From Antedon mediterranea (taxonomy: Eukaryota > Echinodermata > Crinoidea > Comatulida > Antedonidae), in contig NC_092673.1 in assembly GCF_964355755.1 (NCBI RefSeq), positions 14,575,001 to 14,639,000 on the forward strand: a stretch of 64,000 nt of DNA, written 5' to 3'. The notes beneath the pieces are model-generated. The model was not told where the DNA came from. It searched no databases and saw only the letters and a list, made by a program, of their open reading frames with translations. Both the position numbers and the translations under genes were made by a program. Position 1 is the stretch's first letter; each line of letters starts with the position of its first letter. Positions 12,902-23,020 of this stretch are shown here, one piece after another.

Positions 12902-13818
12902 CCGTATATTTCGGTGTATAAGTCGCACTTTTGACACGCAAATTTGACCTCTAAATTAAAGATGCGTCTTATACACCGAACATATGCCTCACCACACAGA
13001 TTGTACATAGTAGGCCTAGCTAGGCCTTAGGCTATCGTCACCTCATTTGCTAGGTTAGGCCTAGCTACAGTAACTAACTAACGTAACGGCAACCTGCTTC
13101 TGCCTAGTTTTCAAGGCATTTTAGCATGATGTTATACTAAATATGATGAAAAGATTTGTTCATTATGGCGCTCCGATAAAATTTCATTTGTAAACGTTTA
13201 CGTACGATTGGAATAGTATTTATTTATACAGTAGTTATACGCACGATCGCCGTACCCCCAGCGCAAGCCCTTTCTTGGCGGCCACATGGTGTATTTATAG
13301 TTATACGCACGACCGCCGTACCCCTAGCCTAGCGCAAGCTCTTCTTGGCGGCCACATGGTGTACGGTATTCGATTAGTATATTCTCCAGTTGATTATAGC
13401 ATGGACCTAGCGTATACACTTCTCGGATACATAGATACTAATCGAATACGATTGTCCGTGAAAACGTGCGCCCTCTCGAAATGATCGAGCGAGGCTAGCC
13501 CACACACGTACGTGTTACACACACGGTCATGCACTCGATGTTGCGGCGAAACTCATGAATAACAAGTTAGAAAGAACTTGTTGAGGCTGGGTGCGGCCGA
13601 GCCTAGGTATGAAAAAACCTAAATAAAGGACGCCGTTCCGTTGTAGATATAACAAAATATATTATTACAATAATATTGATTACAATTTAAAAAAACATTG
13701 TTTTGATGAAAAATAAGGTGCGTCTTATACATGGACGATATAAAAAATACCGATATTTTACTCTCAGTTAGGGGGTGCGTCTTATACACAGGTGCGACTT
13801 ATACACCGAAATATACGG
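12902..13818. mobile_element. 917-bp non-autonomous TIR element with TA target duplication
   Basis: The left end CCGTATATTTCGGTGTATAA (running on into GTCGCAC) is repeated inverted at the right end. TA lies directly outside both ends (12900-12901 and 13819-13820). A second inverted motif, GCGTCTTATACA, lies near each terminus, and an internal ~65-bp direct repeat (CGCACGA.CGCCGTACCCC.) lies at about 13240-13355. A TA duplication and short TIR suit the Tc1/mariner/pogo group; no transposase is present, so this is inference. Confidence 0.8.
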
Positions 13819-14126
13819 TACAAACACCTTTGCTATGAAAAACAGGTAAATTTATCTAAAATGGCTGGCGGTGAGGGGTACTTCCTTTATTGAATGCCTG
13901 GCGGTGAAAGTGTTAATTGGAAGAGGACCAGTACAATTACTTGTTTTTTGTCACATGATTATAAACTATTTATTCTTCTTGTCTTTACTCATACAAAATA
14001 ATACAACAGTCGCTAATTGGAAGTGTCTTATTCCTATGAGCGTTACAGTATACTGTTAACTAGAATAATACCATAATACTGTACAAGTATGCTATAAGGC
14101 ACGGCAGTCACAAACCATTTCTCCTT

Positions 14127-14280
14127 GTTTTGCCATCTTTATATCTGCAATAACTTTTTTTTGTAGTTGTTCCATCTTTGACCTCTCTTTATCTAGATCT
14201 GTCAAAGCCTTGTTTAACGCCCGTTGATTTTGACGCAACATCTGGTCTGGTGTTTTGCGTTTACCAAATAGAAAATCCAT
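14127..14280 (-). CDS. CHMP2A: Orphan first coding exon of CHMP2A (ESCRT-III subunit Vps2)
   Basis: Read on the minus strand from ATG at 14280, the exon begins MDFLFGKRKTPDQMLRQNQR and continues through ALNKALTDLDKERSKMEQLQ to KKVIADIKMAKQGEM. This is the N-terminal basic helix of CHMP2A/Vps2, which in animals polymerises with CHMP3/CHMP4 on endosomal and other membranes and recruits VPS4. A GT donor (ATG|GTTTGT) follows at about 14126. Family members usually read IADIKKMAKQG, so one Lys codon is missing. The downstream exons (MDAVRIMAKDL and beyond) are not found anywhere on the minus strand down to position 1, so there is either a very long intron or a stranded exon. A TIR element ends only 15 bp upstream of the ATG. 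Confidence 0.8.
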
Positions 14281-14296
14281 GATTTTTGTTTAACTA

Positions 14297-14955
14297 CCGT
14301 ACTGACGCGGGTATAAGCCCATACTCGGGTATAAGCCCACCCCCGACTTTTGACTAATTTTCATGAAAAATGAGGCACTCGGGTATAAGCCCACCCATTA
14401 ATTCGAAGATCTACAGTGTGTGTCGTAATACATTATTTTGCATTTGGCGACGTCCATACACCGAATATACCTACCTTTGATCATAACCAAGCTAGGCTAA
14501 TATACGCTAGGCCATATGAGGCCTAGCGATCCTGTTTTGTTTACACTCCATCGCGGTCAAAGATCGCTTCACACACGACGCTACAAGTTGCCAAAACGGA
14601 AAACCACTATTTGGTATCGGCTGCCATAAACAAGCTTATTAAATTTCTTTGGTACATTTCTATTTAACGAACATTGTATACTTGCTTTTCTGCTTGATAA
14701 ATTCTTGTTAAATTGATGTTTAAAATAAGATATTCTACGATAAATTACACGAACTAATTTTCCGACACTCTACACCTCGTGTATTTAGAGGCAACGTCGT
14801 ACACGTGAGGGCGCTCGCTCGCATGGTGGAATACACAGTGTACATATGCTGTTTTTGACGATCTGCATTTTTGGATCCTCGGGTATAAGCCCACCCCCCA
14901 AACTTGACGTGATTTCATGTTCGAGGGGGGTGGGCTTATACCCGCGTCAGTACGG
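14297..14955. mobile_element. 659-bp TIR element with TA target duplication, next to the CHMP2A ATG
   Basis: The terminal repeat CCGTACTGACGCGGGTATAA (then GCCCA) is matched inverted at the right end, with TA on both sides (14295-14296 and 14956-14957). A subterminal CGGGTATAAGCCCACCC motif repeats inside both ends. It shares the CCGTA terminus and TA duplication with the element at 12902-13818, suggesting the same superfamily. It carries no transposase. On the minus strand it directly precedes the CHMP2A start codon, so it may form the 5' leader of that exon. Confidence 0.85.
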
Positions 14956-15168
14956 TACTTAATATGGCTGGAAAATTAACGAAACAAAAAAGATGGTCGA
15001 ATCGAGTGTAAGGGGCAGATGATAGATCTACTTTACTTTTGTGCGGAATGTTCAACATTCCACCAACTTTTTGGGAGAATTCTCGAACCAAAAAGTCTTT
15101 AGTGTTCAAAGTTTGCCTTTTCTTTACCGCTTTCTTTCCGTTTTCGTTAATTGAATTTATTCCTGAAT

Positions 15169-16141
15169 ATGGCTCAAGCAGGTCCCGCTGTACGGCCATT
15201 GCCGGATAGAGCCGAGTTTGAATCCATCAGATATGCCACAATTGCTTTCCGATTCATGGAAAACATTCCCGCTACTATAGCGTGGTGCAGACGGTATGGT
15301 TTGTTACCAGTGACGATGGTTTGTCCTACATGCAATGTTATCTGCCAAGAAGGGATCGACAACAGATGTAGCGACGGTCGAGTTTTTCGCTGCCCCACCC
15401 GGAACTGCAGAAAAACAGTAAGTATTTGAAAGGGAAGTTTTTTTGAGAAGTCGCACCTCGTCTTGTGGAAGATTATTGCGTTTACTTTTTTGTGGTCTGG
15501 TCAACCAACTGTGGACGATCCAGAGGATCTTCATACGAAACGGTAAGGGGAGAACTTTGAAGAAGATTGGGTCAGATCATACTGTAGTGGACTGGATGCA
15601 ATTCTGCAGAGACGTTGCTGCAAACTACCTCGTAAACCATCCACAACAGCTCGGAGGTCCGGGAATATTGGTTGAGATAGACGAATCTCTTTTTGCAAAA
15701 AGGAAAAACCATGCAGGAAGGATTGTACCAGAGCAGTGGATTTTTGGAGCATATGAACCGGCCACCCATCTTGGTCTACTGGTACCAGTGCCACGAAGAA
15801 ACGCCGCAACTTTGATTCCGATAATCACGCAGTGGATACGTCCGGGATCAATAATTTGGTCAGACATGTGGGCCGCATATGGTCAACTTGCCAATCATGG
15901 TTACGTCCATGGGACGGTGAACCATACGAGAAACTTTGTCGATCCTCAAACGGGAGTTACCACCAATCGGGTGGAATCTATGTGGAAGAGGGCAAAAAGC
16001 AAGATGAAGGCTATGCACGGACCAACGAACAGAGCAATGATAGCTGATTACCTCGCAGAAATCATGTGGTATCAGCGATTTAGCGATGCGCCTTTTTTTC
16101 ATTTATGGAATCAGATAGCCACGGAACTCTATCCTCTGTAA
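15169..16141 (+). pseudogene. Merlin-type (IS1016/ISXO2-like) DDE transposase, broken
   Basis: The frame opens MAQAGPAVRPLPDR. It carries a zinc-ribbon-like CPTC..C..C arrangement (VCPTCNVICQ..RCPTRNCRKT) and meets TGA at 15427-15429, yet continues in the same frame as KGSFFEKSHLVLWKIIAFTF. It then shifts frame near 15540 and runs to TAA at 16139 through LVEIDESLFAKRKNHAGR, IIWSDMWAAYGQL and TTNRVESMWKRAKSKMK. The Asp of EIDES, the Asp of SDMWAAY and the Glu of RVESMWK fit the catalytic triad of ISXO2/IS1595-type transposases, which in animals belong to the Merlin superfamily. The triad is intact, but one nonsense change (probably CGA to TGA) and a frameshift disable it. I could not fix the TIRs. 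Confidence 0.85.
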
Positions 16142-16999
16142 CATTATCTGCTGACAAAAGCCTGAACTTTAAAAACTTAAAACAATGCTGTTGTTTGTTA
16201 TTCTTATCTAGTTGTTAGAAAGATTTGAATTTTCAAATAATATAATAAACAATATGCAACCGTTATAGTTGAGTTATTTATCACGACCATAAAATCATAG
16301 CTGTTAATCTCACCATATTCTGACCAAAGACATTCAATTTTTTTAATGTTTATATATAAACCATTCTAGTTCAGCTGCGACAAACTTTAATATTTTAACA
16401 TAATATGTTGTGACGTATGTACGTACGTATATTAGTATTAAAAGTTATAGAAAATATCTTTTTGTTTGCGATATTAGTGCATTTTCATGTCATTGAATTA
16501 CAACTACTGTACTGGGATGTTATCGTCACCAAAGTCTAACTAGATTTTATAACTCTGCCCTCTATAGTTTGTATAGTTATAAATTTTTGGGCAAATGAAA
16601 CATTCTGGCAATTAGTTGTTGAACGAAAATGGCGAGCAATTGTCGCGTTGATGACAGCGAGCCAATTATCGTTGAAATGCGTTGATAATTATATTATTTT
16701 TTGGGAAATTTACATCGTAAGTGGTCAAATCGTATAGACTTGTTACATAATATTATGTTGTGAGTGTGAAAAAAGAAAATTTTGGTAAGAAATCGAAGAT
16801 ATAAAGGTGTGGTGCGAAACTGCAGTAGCGCCTAATATTAATAGGTAAGTACCTTTACCTTTTTATTTTTTTTATCATTGCAACTGCAATATTCTATCAT
16901 ACTGCTAGGCCTATTATATTAGTTGTAGGCCTAGGCTAGGCTTAGTATTAGTGTACTGTATTATGTAGTGCCTTACATGAACTCGTTTGTTTGGGACAG
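16142..16999. other. AT-rich DNA after the Merlin remnant
   Basis: It probably contains the 3' part of the Merlin element. TCTGCCCT near 16555 weakly mirrors AGGGGCAGA near 15010, too short to call as TIRs. A TAGGCCTAGGC-rich patch lies around 16910-16945. No gene was recognised. Confidence 0.3.
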
Positions 17000-17125
17000 T
17001 AAAAAGAAAAAATGGAAGTAAATGGGTTGTCACATTTGATGTTGACGCTGAAGAACTTCCATTTGACTCAGATCATTTACTTTATGAATCACCAGATAGT
17101 CCATTTCAAGATATTCCTATTAAAG
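17000..17125 (+). CDS. Exon-like ORF, acidic, unrecognised
   Basis: Between an AG acceptor (GGGACAG) and a GT donor (TTAAAG|GTAATG), one frame reads GSKWVVTFDVDAEELPFDSD followed by HLLYESPDSPFQDIPIK. Biased composition and clean splice-like borders suggest a real, perhaps TE-derived, N-terminal exon. I do not recognise the family. The acidic character would fit the N-terminus of a piggyBac-like protein, whose core exon lies 1.8 kb downstream, but that link is speculative. Confidence 0.35.
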
Positions 17126-17215
17126 GTAATGTGTGGAAAGAATGAGAATGCATTACAGCACTACTTGCCTCGACTAATGATAAATAAACAACTTTTATTT
17201 TTTTATTTTACAACT

Positions 17216-17710
17216 ATTCCAAATACTGAAGTCAGTGAATCTATTCCAAATACTGAAGTCAGTGAATCTATTGCGAATACTGAAGGCAGTGAATCTATTC
17301 CGAATACTGAAGTTAGTGATTTTATTGTGAATACTGAAGTCAGTGAATCTATTCCGAATACTGAAGTCAGTGAATCTATTGCGAATATTGAAGTCAGTGA
17401 ATCTATTGCGAATATTGAAGTCAGTGAATCTATTGCGAATATTGAAGTCAGTGAATCTATTCCGAATACTGAAGTCATTGAATCTATTCTGAATACCGAA
17501 GTCAGTGAATCTATTCCGAATACCGAAGTCGGTGAATCTATTCCGAATACCGAAGTCGGTGAATCTATTCCGAATACTGAAGTCGGTGAATCTATTCCGA
17601 ATACTGAAGTCGGTGAATCTATTCCGAATACTGAAGTCAGTTAATCTATTCCGAATACCGAATTAGATGAGTCTCTGAATATTGGCGCGAATGAATCTAT
17701 TTTCAATATT
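17216..17710 (+). repeat. 27-bp coding minisatellite (9-residue SIPNTEVSE repeat)
   Basis: About 18 tandem copies of a 27-bp unit (ATTCC.AATACTGAAGTCAG then TGAATCT) encode a nine-residue repeat of the form PNTEVSESI with substitutions (ANIEVSESI, PNTEVGESI). The frame is open from 17012 to TAA at 17642, where one GAA has become TAA. The repeat then continues in frame in degenerate form to about 17700. Many substitutions are synonymous or conservative, hinting at past coding use. The repeat is also open on the minus strand; I treat that as a shadow. Confidence 0.8.
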
Positions 17711-17749
17711 GAAATTAATGCAAGTATTCTTGATTTTATGATAGTCTAA

Positions 17750-18239
17750 TCTATACCTTACCAATTCTCTAAGTGATTATGTTGAATTTGAACTATTATT
17801 TACTTTACTATTATGTTATGTCATGTAAAAAATGTTGCAAATTTAGATTTCGTTGCCTTTTTTCATATAGACATATCACTAGTGTCTAGTGTGTAATTAA
17901 AACAATATTTAAATCGAGTTATAATAATAATGCACAATAATCGGTACCGGTGTCGATCATTATGAGTGTAATTATTAATTAGTTTATCTGTAAAATATTC
18001 TTAAATTATATTATTTTGTGTTGTGAAATAATGATTTTGATATAATATTGATTGTTCAAAATGATACCCTAAAATACAAATCTGCTGTTGGTTATTTTAA
18101 GTGTTTTTGTTGGTGTTATTTATTATTCCAAAATAAAGATATATTTCAATTATAAAATAAAAGTCACTCGTTATCGTGAATGTGTTTGTATTATCGACAT
18201 TGTTGATCACGAATGGAGCCTCGGGTATTTGAGCTGCTT
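17750..18239. other. AT-rich DNA, nothing recognised
   Basis: No conserved coding, RNA or repeat boundary was found. Confidence 0.35.
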
Positions 18240-18900
18240 AAAAATGATTACACACTTCATGGATAAACCCATTTTGGGCGAGTTCCTAAGAGTTTGATGT
18301 TTGATGATTTGGTACAGGAAGCAATCAAACTGCTCTCTTTATTTATTGTTTTATCATTCTACTGTGTATTTATTGTCAGTCCGAGTCCGTATCACGTATT
18401 TCTAACTCAGCTGAACGCCATTAGACGACATACGCGCCGAGTATATAGCCGAATAGGGAAAACTGCGGACCTTTAGGGCTGCTGTCTGAGCTTATGTACA
18501 GGATAAAGTTGCTGTCATTGGTGTTTTTGTCATCCCCAATATATACTGCTGCCATTAAAAAAAGATTCAACCTTGTATTGCTTCACATGAATAAACCCAT
18601 TTGGGCGTGGCCCTAAAATGTTGCTGTTTGGCGCCACGTACAAGATAAAGTTGCTGTCATTGGTGATGTAATCATTAGTAGCCCACTGCGAATGATATCC
18701 AAAAAAGTTTATCCTTGTATCGCTTCACATAAATAAATGCATTTTTACCCCCCTATGTTATGATCCCCACAGGCCCTATGTACAGGCTGTGACCCGGCAG
18801 CAATGTCGAATATTGCATCTCGCCCTAATACGCACCTAACTACATCATCAAACCTTTTGTATCTTTTCACATGAATAAATCTTCCGGGCGCCCGGTCTAA
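18240..18900. repeat. Diverged ~143-bp tandem repeat
   Basis: GATAAAGTTGCTGTCATTGG occurs near 18502 and 18646, and the related GTACAGGCTGTGACCCGG near 18780. CA(C/T)GAATAAA(C/T)CCATTTGGGCG-type words occur near 18258, 18588, 18727 and 18871. Order and spacing fit three to four copies of a roughly 143-bp unit. Confidence 0.65.
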
Positions 18901-18923
18901 TTGGTCTCAGCATTGGTTTTTAG

Positions 18924-19019
18924 ATCAGAGAGGTTTTAGGACGATTATGTCGAGGAACCAGTTCATGCTGATGCTACAATGTCTCCACATTTGTAATGAT
19001 GACGACGCTCTACCACGTG
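18924..19019 (+). pseudogene. piggyBac-type transposase exon
   Basis: After a TTTTTAG acceptor one frame reads QRGFRTIMSRNQFMLMLQCL followed by HICNDDDALPR and a consensus donor (GTG|GTAAGT). The (F)..IMSRN.F.......LH..(N/D)D pattern is the conserved block near the start of the piggyBac transposase core (DDE_Tnp_1_7, as in PGBD proteins). The catalytic Asp blocks are not found downstream; a CACTA remnant follows instead. It is an isolated fragment. Confidence 0.6.
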
Positions 19020-19359
19020 GTAAGTTATGACAGTTTGGGGTTTTTATTCACTTTTTAGTCTACACCCTAACTAGACCTAGCCTATAAATGTACACTGACA
19101 GTACTAGTAGGTATGTATGTGCTTATTTGACAATGATAAATAAAATAATATTACACAATATCGATGAAATACTGTATATATACAACTAGGCCAACAGTAA
19201 ATACATAATAATATAATAGCAGTCCACTACATCACATGGCTACTTACTACGGTACCAGTATTGGCCCAAGTTCGAACCGCTGTCTAATCAAACCTAACTA
19301 TACCTATATACATAACGCAGTAAGATAGTTTCTGTATTAAAAAAAAAATGTTGTGTTAT

Positions 19360-20040
19360 TTCTTTCACGTAGAATAAATACGCAAAGAAGGATAACATAT
19401 CAGCAAGTAGTGGGGCTAGAAGAGAGAATGTACGAGTCATTTCGAAACCAATCTGATGAACTCCTTTCATACAGCTCCCTGATTAAGTCATTCCCCGTCA
19501 ATTATATGCACCAAAGTTGTTTAGGTGTTAAATGAGGAAACTTATACAAATCTAGATGAGAGGAAAGGGTAACTTGATAAGAGTATGAATGTCTGCCGCT
19601 CAAATTAGTAACGTTAGTGATAAGTTGATTGCTTTACGTGGATCTATCAGAAACGACTTTCAAAGGAAACCGAGAAGTCTGTTTGAAGTTGACCGATGGA
19701 AAGCAACTGAATTCTTCAGACAATTTCTTCTTTACACTGGTAAAATTGTCCTCAATGGAATACTCTTAGTGTGGCCACTTGCATCCTTGTAAGCCCAAAT
19801 ACGCCAGCCAATTATTAGTTTACTTTGTTGAACAGGGCAGAGTCTTGTACGGAGAAGAATTTCTAGTATACAATGTACACAGTATGTTACACTTAGCGAA
19901 AGTGGCAAAAGAATTTGGAAATCTGGATAACTGTTCCGCATTTCCTTTTGAGAATTATTTGCCGATCAGGAAAACGACCAATTGTTCAAATAGCTAAGAG
20001 GCTCAGTGAAGAAACTGCGAGAACAATTATGAATCAAAGA
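19360..20040 (+). pseudogene. CACTA/EnSpm-type transposase C-terminal remnant
   Basis: Three frames together give KSFPVNYMHQSCLGVK (19480-19532), SAAQISNVSDKLIAL..KPRSLFEVDRWKATEF (19590-19715), and [20 protein letters not shown] then [14 protein letters not shown] and [13 protein letters not shown] (19800-19965). These blocks, in this order, are the conserved C-terminal region of animal EnSpm/CACTA transposases (the part resembling plant DUF4218). At least two frame breaks show it is dead. Termini with CACTA ends were not located. Confidence 0.75.
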
Positions 20041-21000
20041 ACCAAAGAACTGCTATGTTATAAGTGACTTAATTTACTGTGAGGTGCAGGGTAAAACAAA
20101 CGAAAATGATGACAATAACAAAACACTTTTTCTGTAGTGCACATCTATTTTTCACACCTTGTGTTTCCAGTCTCATTAACGTCTACAAAATGGACAATAG
20201 GAATACGTGTATAAAAATCTTACCTGGAAGACGGATGAAGACTATTAAGCCATGAAGTTTTACATTGACTGTGGTAGCGCTGTATTTATGGCTTTGCTAC
20301 ATTGTTGTTAAAACACACGATAACAATGGACCCTTCAAATACATTATCCTCACGCACTGAACAACCTTAACCTCCTAACCCTATCTGAACATAGAACAAA
20401 GCTGTGCCTTAAACTTGCGCAAAAGACGATCGCTTTTCATGGTGGTTCAATAGAAATAACACAGCTCACAATATGGTTCTTCGCAATCCAAAAAAATATG
20501 TTGAGCCATTAGCCAAAGTCAGCCGTTCATAATAGTGCAATCCCATATTTTACCAGAACTTTTAAATAAAAATTATATTAATAATATATAATGATTTAAC
20601 AATAACAGCGTGCAACATCTGTTGACCCCCTTGTGTATTTTTTTCCCATTTTAATGAATTTTTTTATATATTATTATATATAAGTGCATATCCGTACCAA
20701 AATTTTTATAATTAGTAATTTAAAGAAAATTCTTCAACCATATATTTTTGATATCTAATTGGTAAATTGTAAAAAAACAAATTGAAGTATAAATTAATGA
20801 TTAACTCAATAGTGGCCCAAAATGTTATTCAATTTAATTATCTATTTTACAATATAAAAATGTAAAATCTATAAAAATGTAAAATTATTTAAATACAAAA
20901 TGATATTAATAAACAATTTATAATAATTAAAAAATGAAAATTCACATGCGTTGCGAGGCCTTCACAAAAAAATTCCCTATATAATTTGTTTCATTTTTTA
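20041..21000. other. AT-rich DNA, nothing recognised
   Basis: No coding or RNA structure was recognised. The word CGAAAATGATGACAA near 20099 resembles words in the 11.4-11.7 kb region. Confidence 0.3.
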
Positions 21001-21019
21001 GTCTTTTCATGGAGATGAA

Positions 21020-22358
21020 GAGACAGTAGAGATAGTTTCAGAATCGTGGCTTGATTCAACAAAAGCATTATGAATAAGTCAACATTTAATGCTAATTCTT
21101 TAATCACCATATATTGATTAATAATATTAATAATAATATCCAACACTTTATTAATTATTAATCAAGTTTGTGAATTTCCTTGTTTTTTCCCAAAGGATGA
21201 TACATATTGCTACTGGTCGACGCAAAACCAAACCAATAAGGCTAAAAGACACCAGGCACCAGATAAAGAGCGACGGAAAAAATTTAAAACTTGTCAGGTT
21301 TGGCTTGTGGGTAAGTGAAAGTTCAGTTGTGGCATAATAATATTAGGGCTGATGCTTGGGGTGATGCACTTTTGTTTTAAATCAGACTTGATTTAAACTC
21401 TTTTTACACAGATGATTTTCAGTGTGCCAAAAAAAGCATTGGTGTTGATGAAAGCCTTGGTAAGATATTTATTATTTATAAATACAATTCAGGTTTATTT
21501 CTTAATTATTAGGAAGTATCTTTCTTTCAGTTTTTGTATTGCGATTTTATTTTTAGAATATTTTACTTAGAAATTAGCATTGAAAAATCGACAAATTCAG
21601 TAGATGGTGATGCTGTAGAATTGGACACCGCCGAGGAGAGCCAGAAGAAGAGCAAGCAGAAGTGCCAGAAGCTGTCGGTAAGTGTCACTTTAGAAATGAG
21701 TGTAGTGTTTTGAAATGCAGTTTTTGGCAGCACATCATATCACCATATTCAATTTTGGCTGATTTTGACAATTTATTTGTTTTTCAGTTGTGCAACCAAC
21801 CTCAAAAAGATGAAGAAAACTAAACTGGAGAGTTTTAAAAACATTCCCAACAGAAATGGCAAGGCAAGATAGGGAAACTGAGGAATGTTTTCTCCGCCAT
21901 TCAGAGAGAATGGCTGTCCAACAACACCAGAGAGCAACAGAAATGGCGGAGCAAAATAATAAGCAGATGATGGACCTATTTAAATTAATATTACAACCAC
22001 ATCATAATACCTACAACATCAACCAACACAACCGCAACCAACACAACCGCAACCAACACAACATCGACCAACACAACATCGACCAACACAACATCGACCA
22101 ACACAACATCGACCAACACAACATCGACCAACACAACAGCAACCAACACAACCGCAACCAACACAACCGCAACAGCAACCAAGACCACAGCAACCAACAC
22201 AACATCAACAAAGACCACATCCACCAACAAATTCTTCGTCAAATTATCAACCATATCATCTTCACAACATGTTGCCCAAGCACCATCAATCCATCCATCA
22301 TCATCTAGCACAACAGAATGTTTACCACCAAGCCAGTTACAAACATCAACTGAAGAAA
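21020..22358 (+). pseudogene. Unrecognised multi-exon gene, probably TE-derived, with Pro/Gln repeat tail
   Basis: Exon-like blocks bounded by AG/GT: 21020-21074 (HGDEETVEIVSESWLDSTKA); 21195-21311 (DDTYCYWSTQNQTNKAKRHQ, then basic); 21411-21460 (DDFQCAKKSIGVDESL), which joins the previous block in phase; 21602-21679 (acidic, PEEEQAEVPEAV in one frame); and a last exon with MARQDRETEECFLRHSERMA and a QQHQRATEMAEQNNKQMMDL helix from 21856. A 15-bp repeat follows, then in another frame a tail STTECLPPSQLQTSTEETPT ending YFSL and a stop at 22378. The layout (short N-terminal domain with a Trp, basic stretch, acidic linker, C-terminal helix) resembles DNA-binding proteins encoded by mobile elements. 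I cannot name the family. Frame breaks suggest decay. Confidence 0.4.
22018..22210 (+). repeat. 15-bp minisatellite (CAACACAACATCGAC-type)
   Basis: About 12 copies of a 15-bp unit, in two variants (ACCGCAACCAACACA and ACATCGACCAACACA). In one frame it reads as QPTQPQ / QPTQHR, in another NQHNI / DQHNI, and it is open on the minus strand as VDVVL repeats. The Pro/Gln frame best fits the Pro/Gln-rich flanks, so I take it as the original coding frame. Confidence 0.8.
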
Positions 22359-22864
22359 CACCAACATATTTTTCATTATAAAGTCTGTTTATATCACACA
22401 GTATGTTTATAGAAGGGCCTAATCCAAAACTTGTCACATGAAAAATCAAAATGTCAATGTAAAATTCAGTAAAAAATATGTGTGTAACATTTAAGTACAA
22501 TAACTGAAGTATATAAAAACATAATTTTTTTTTCATCGGAAAGCATATTTTTTACGTGTCATGTGATCAAATATAAATTAGCATATTTTTTGCGTGGCTT
22601 GTTTTCTAATATTGTGAGGATTTATTGTTTAATTAAACATGTTTTTATTTTATTTATACTATAGATGACATTAAATTTGTCACTTTTTTCGGGGCTTCCC
22701 CTAGATATACGTTCCATTGAACTTGAACGCAATCAAACTAAATACTGAGTGAATGAAATCGGCAATAAAATGTTATATCGTGTGTTTATTGGAGGAAAAA
22801 AAGTATGATCGTTTTACTCATTGGTAGCATGCTACATATGAGAGTGTCTTTTCCTGCAAATTAG

Positions 22865-23008
22865 AGGTGCCATTTATCATGAATTTTATTTGCGAGAGTA
22901 CCATTTCTGGACATCTGGGGCATCATTTAACAAAGTTTGCTTCGCCACAGGTCCTGTCGACGGCCCTGGAAAAGCACCTTTTTCTGCCATGTGCAAACAC
23001 TTCCTTGG
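22865..23008 (+). CDS. Unrecognised exon interrupted downstream by a hAT insertion
   Basis: Between AATTAG and GG|GTGAGG a single frame reads GAIYHEFYLREYHFWTSGAS, FNKVCFATGPVDGPGKAPFS and AMCKHFLG. Splice-like borders and non-repetitive, well-mixed composition suggest a genuine exon. A hAT element begins 13 bp after the exon end, inside the presumed intron. I do not recognise the family. Confidence 0.45.
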
Positions 23009-23020
23009 GTGAGGCGCTCT

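Noticed and set aside
15174-16102. Multiple overlapping minus-strand ORFs opposite the Merlin transposase
   Set aside because: Antisense shadows; the plus strand carries the DDE motifs.
21991-22536. 181-residue minus-strand ORF rich in VDVVL
   Set aside because: It is the complement of the 15-bp Pro/Gln repeat, whose plus-strand frame fits the flanking coding blocks better.
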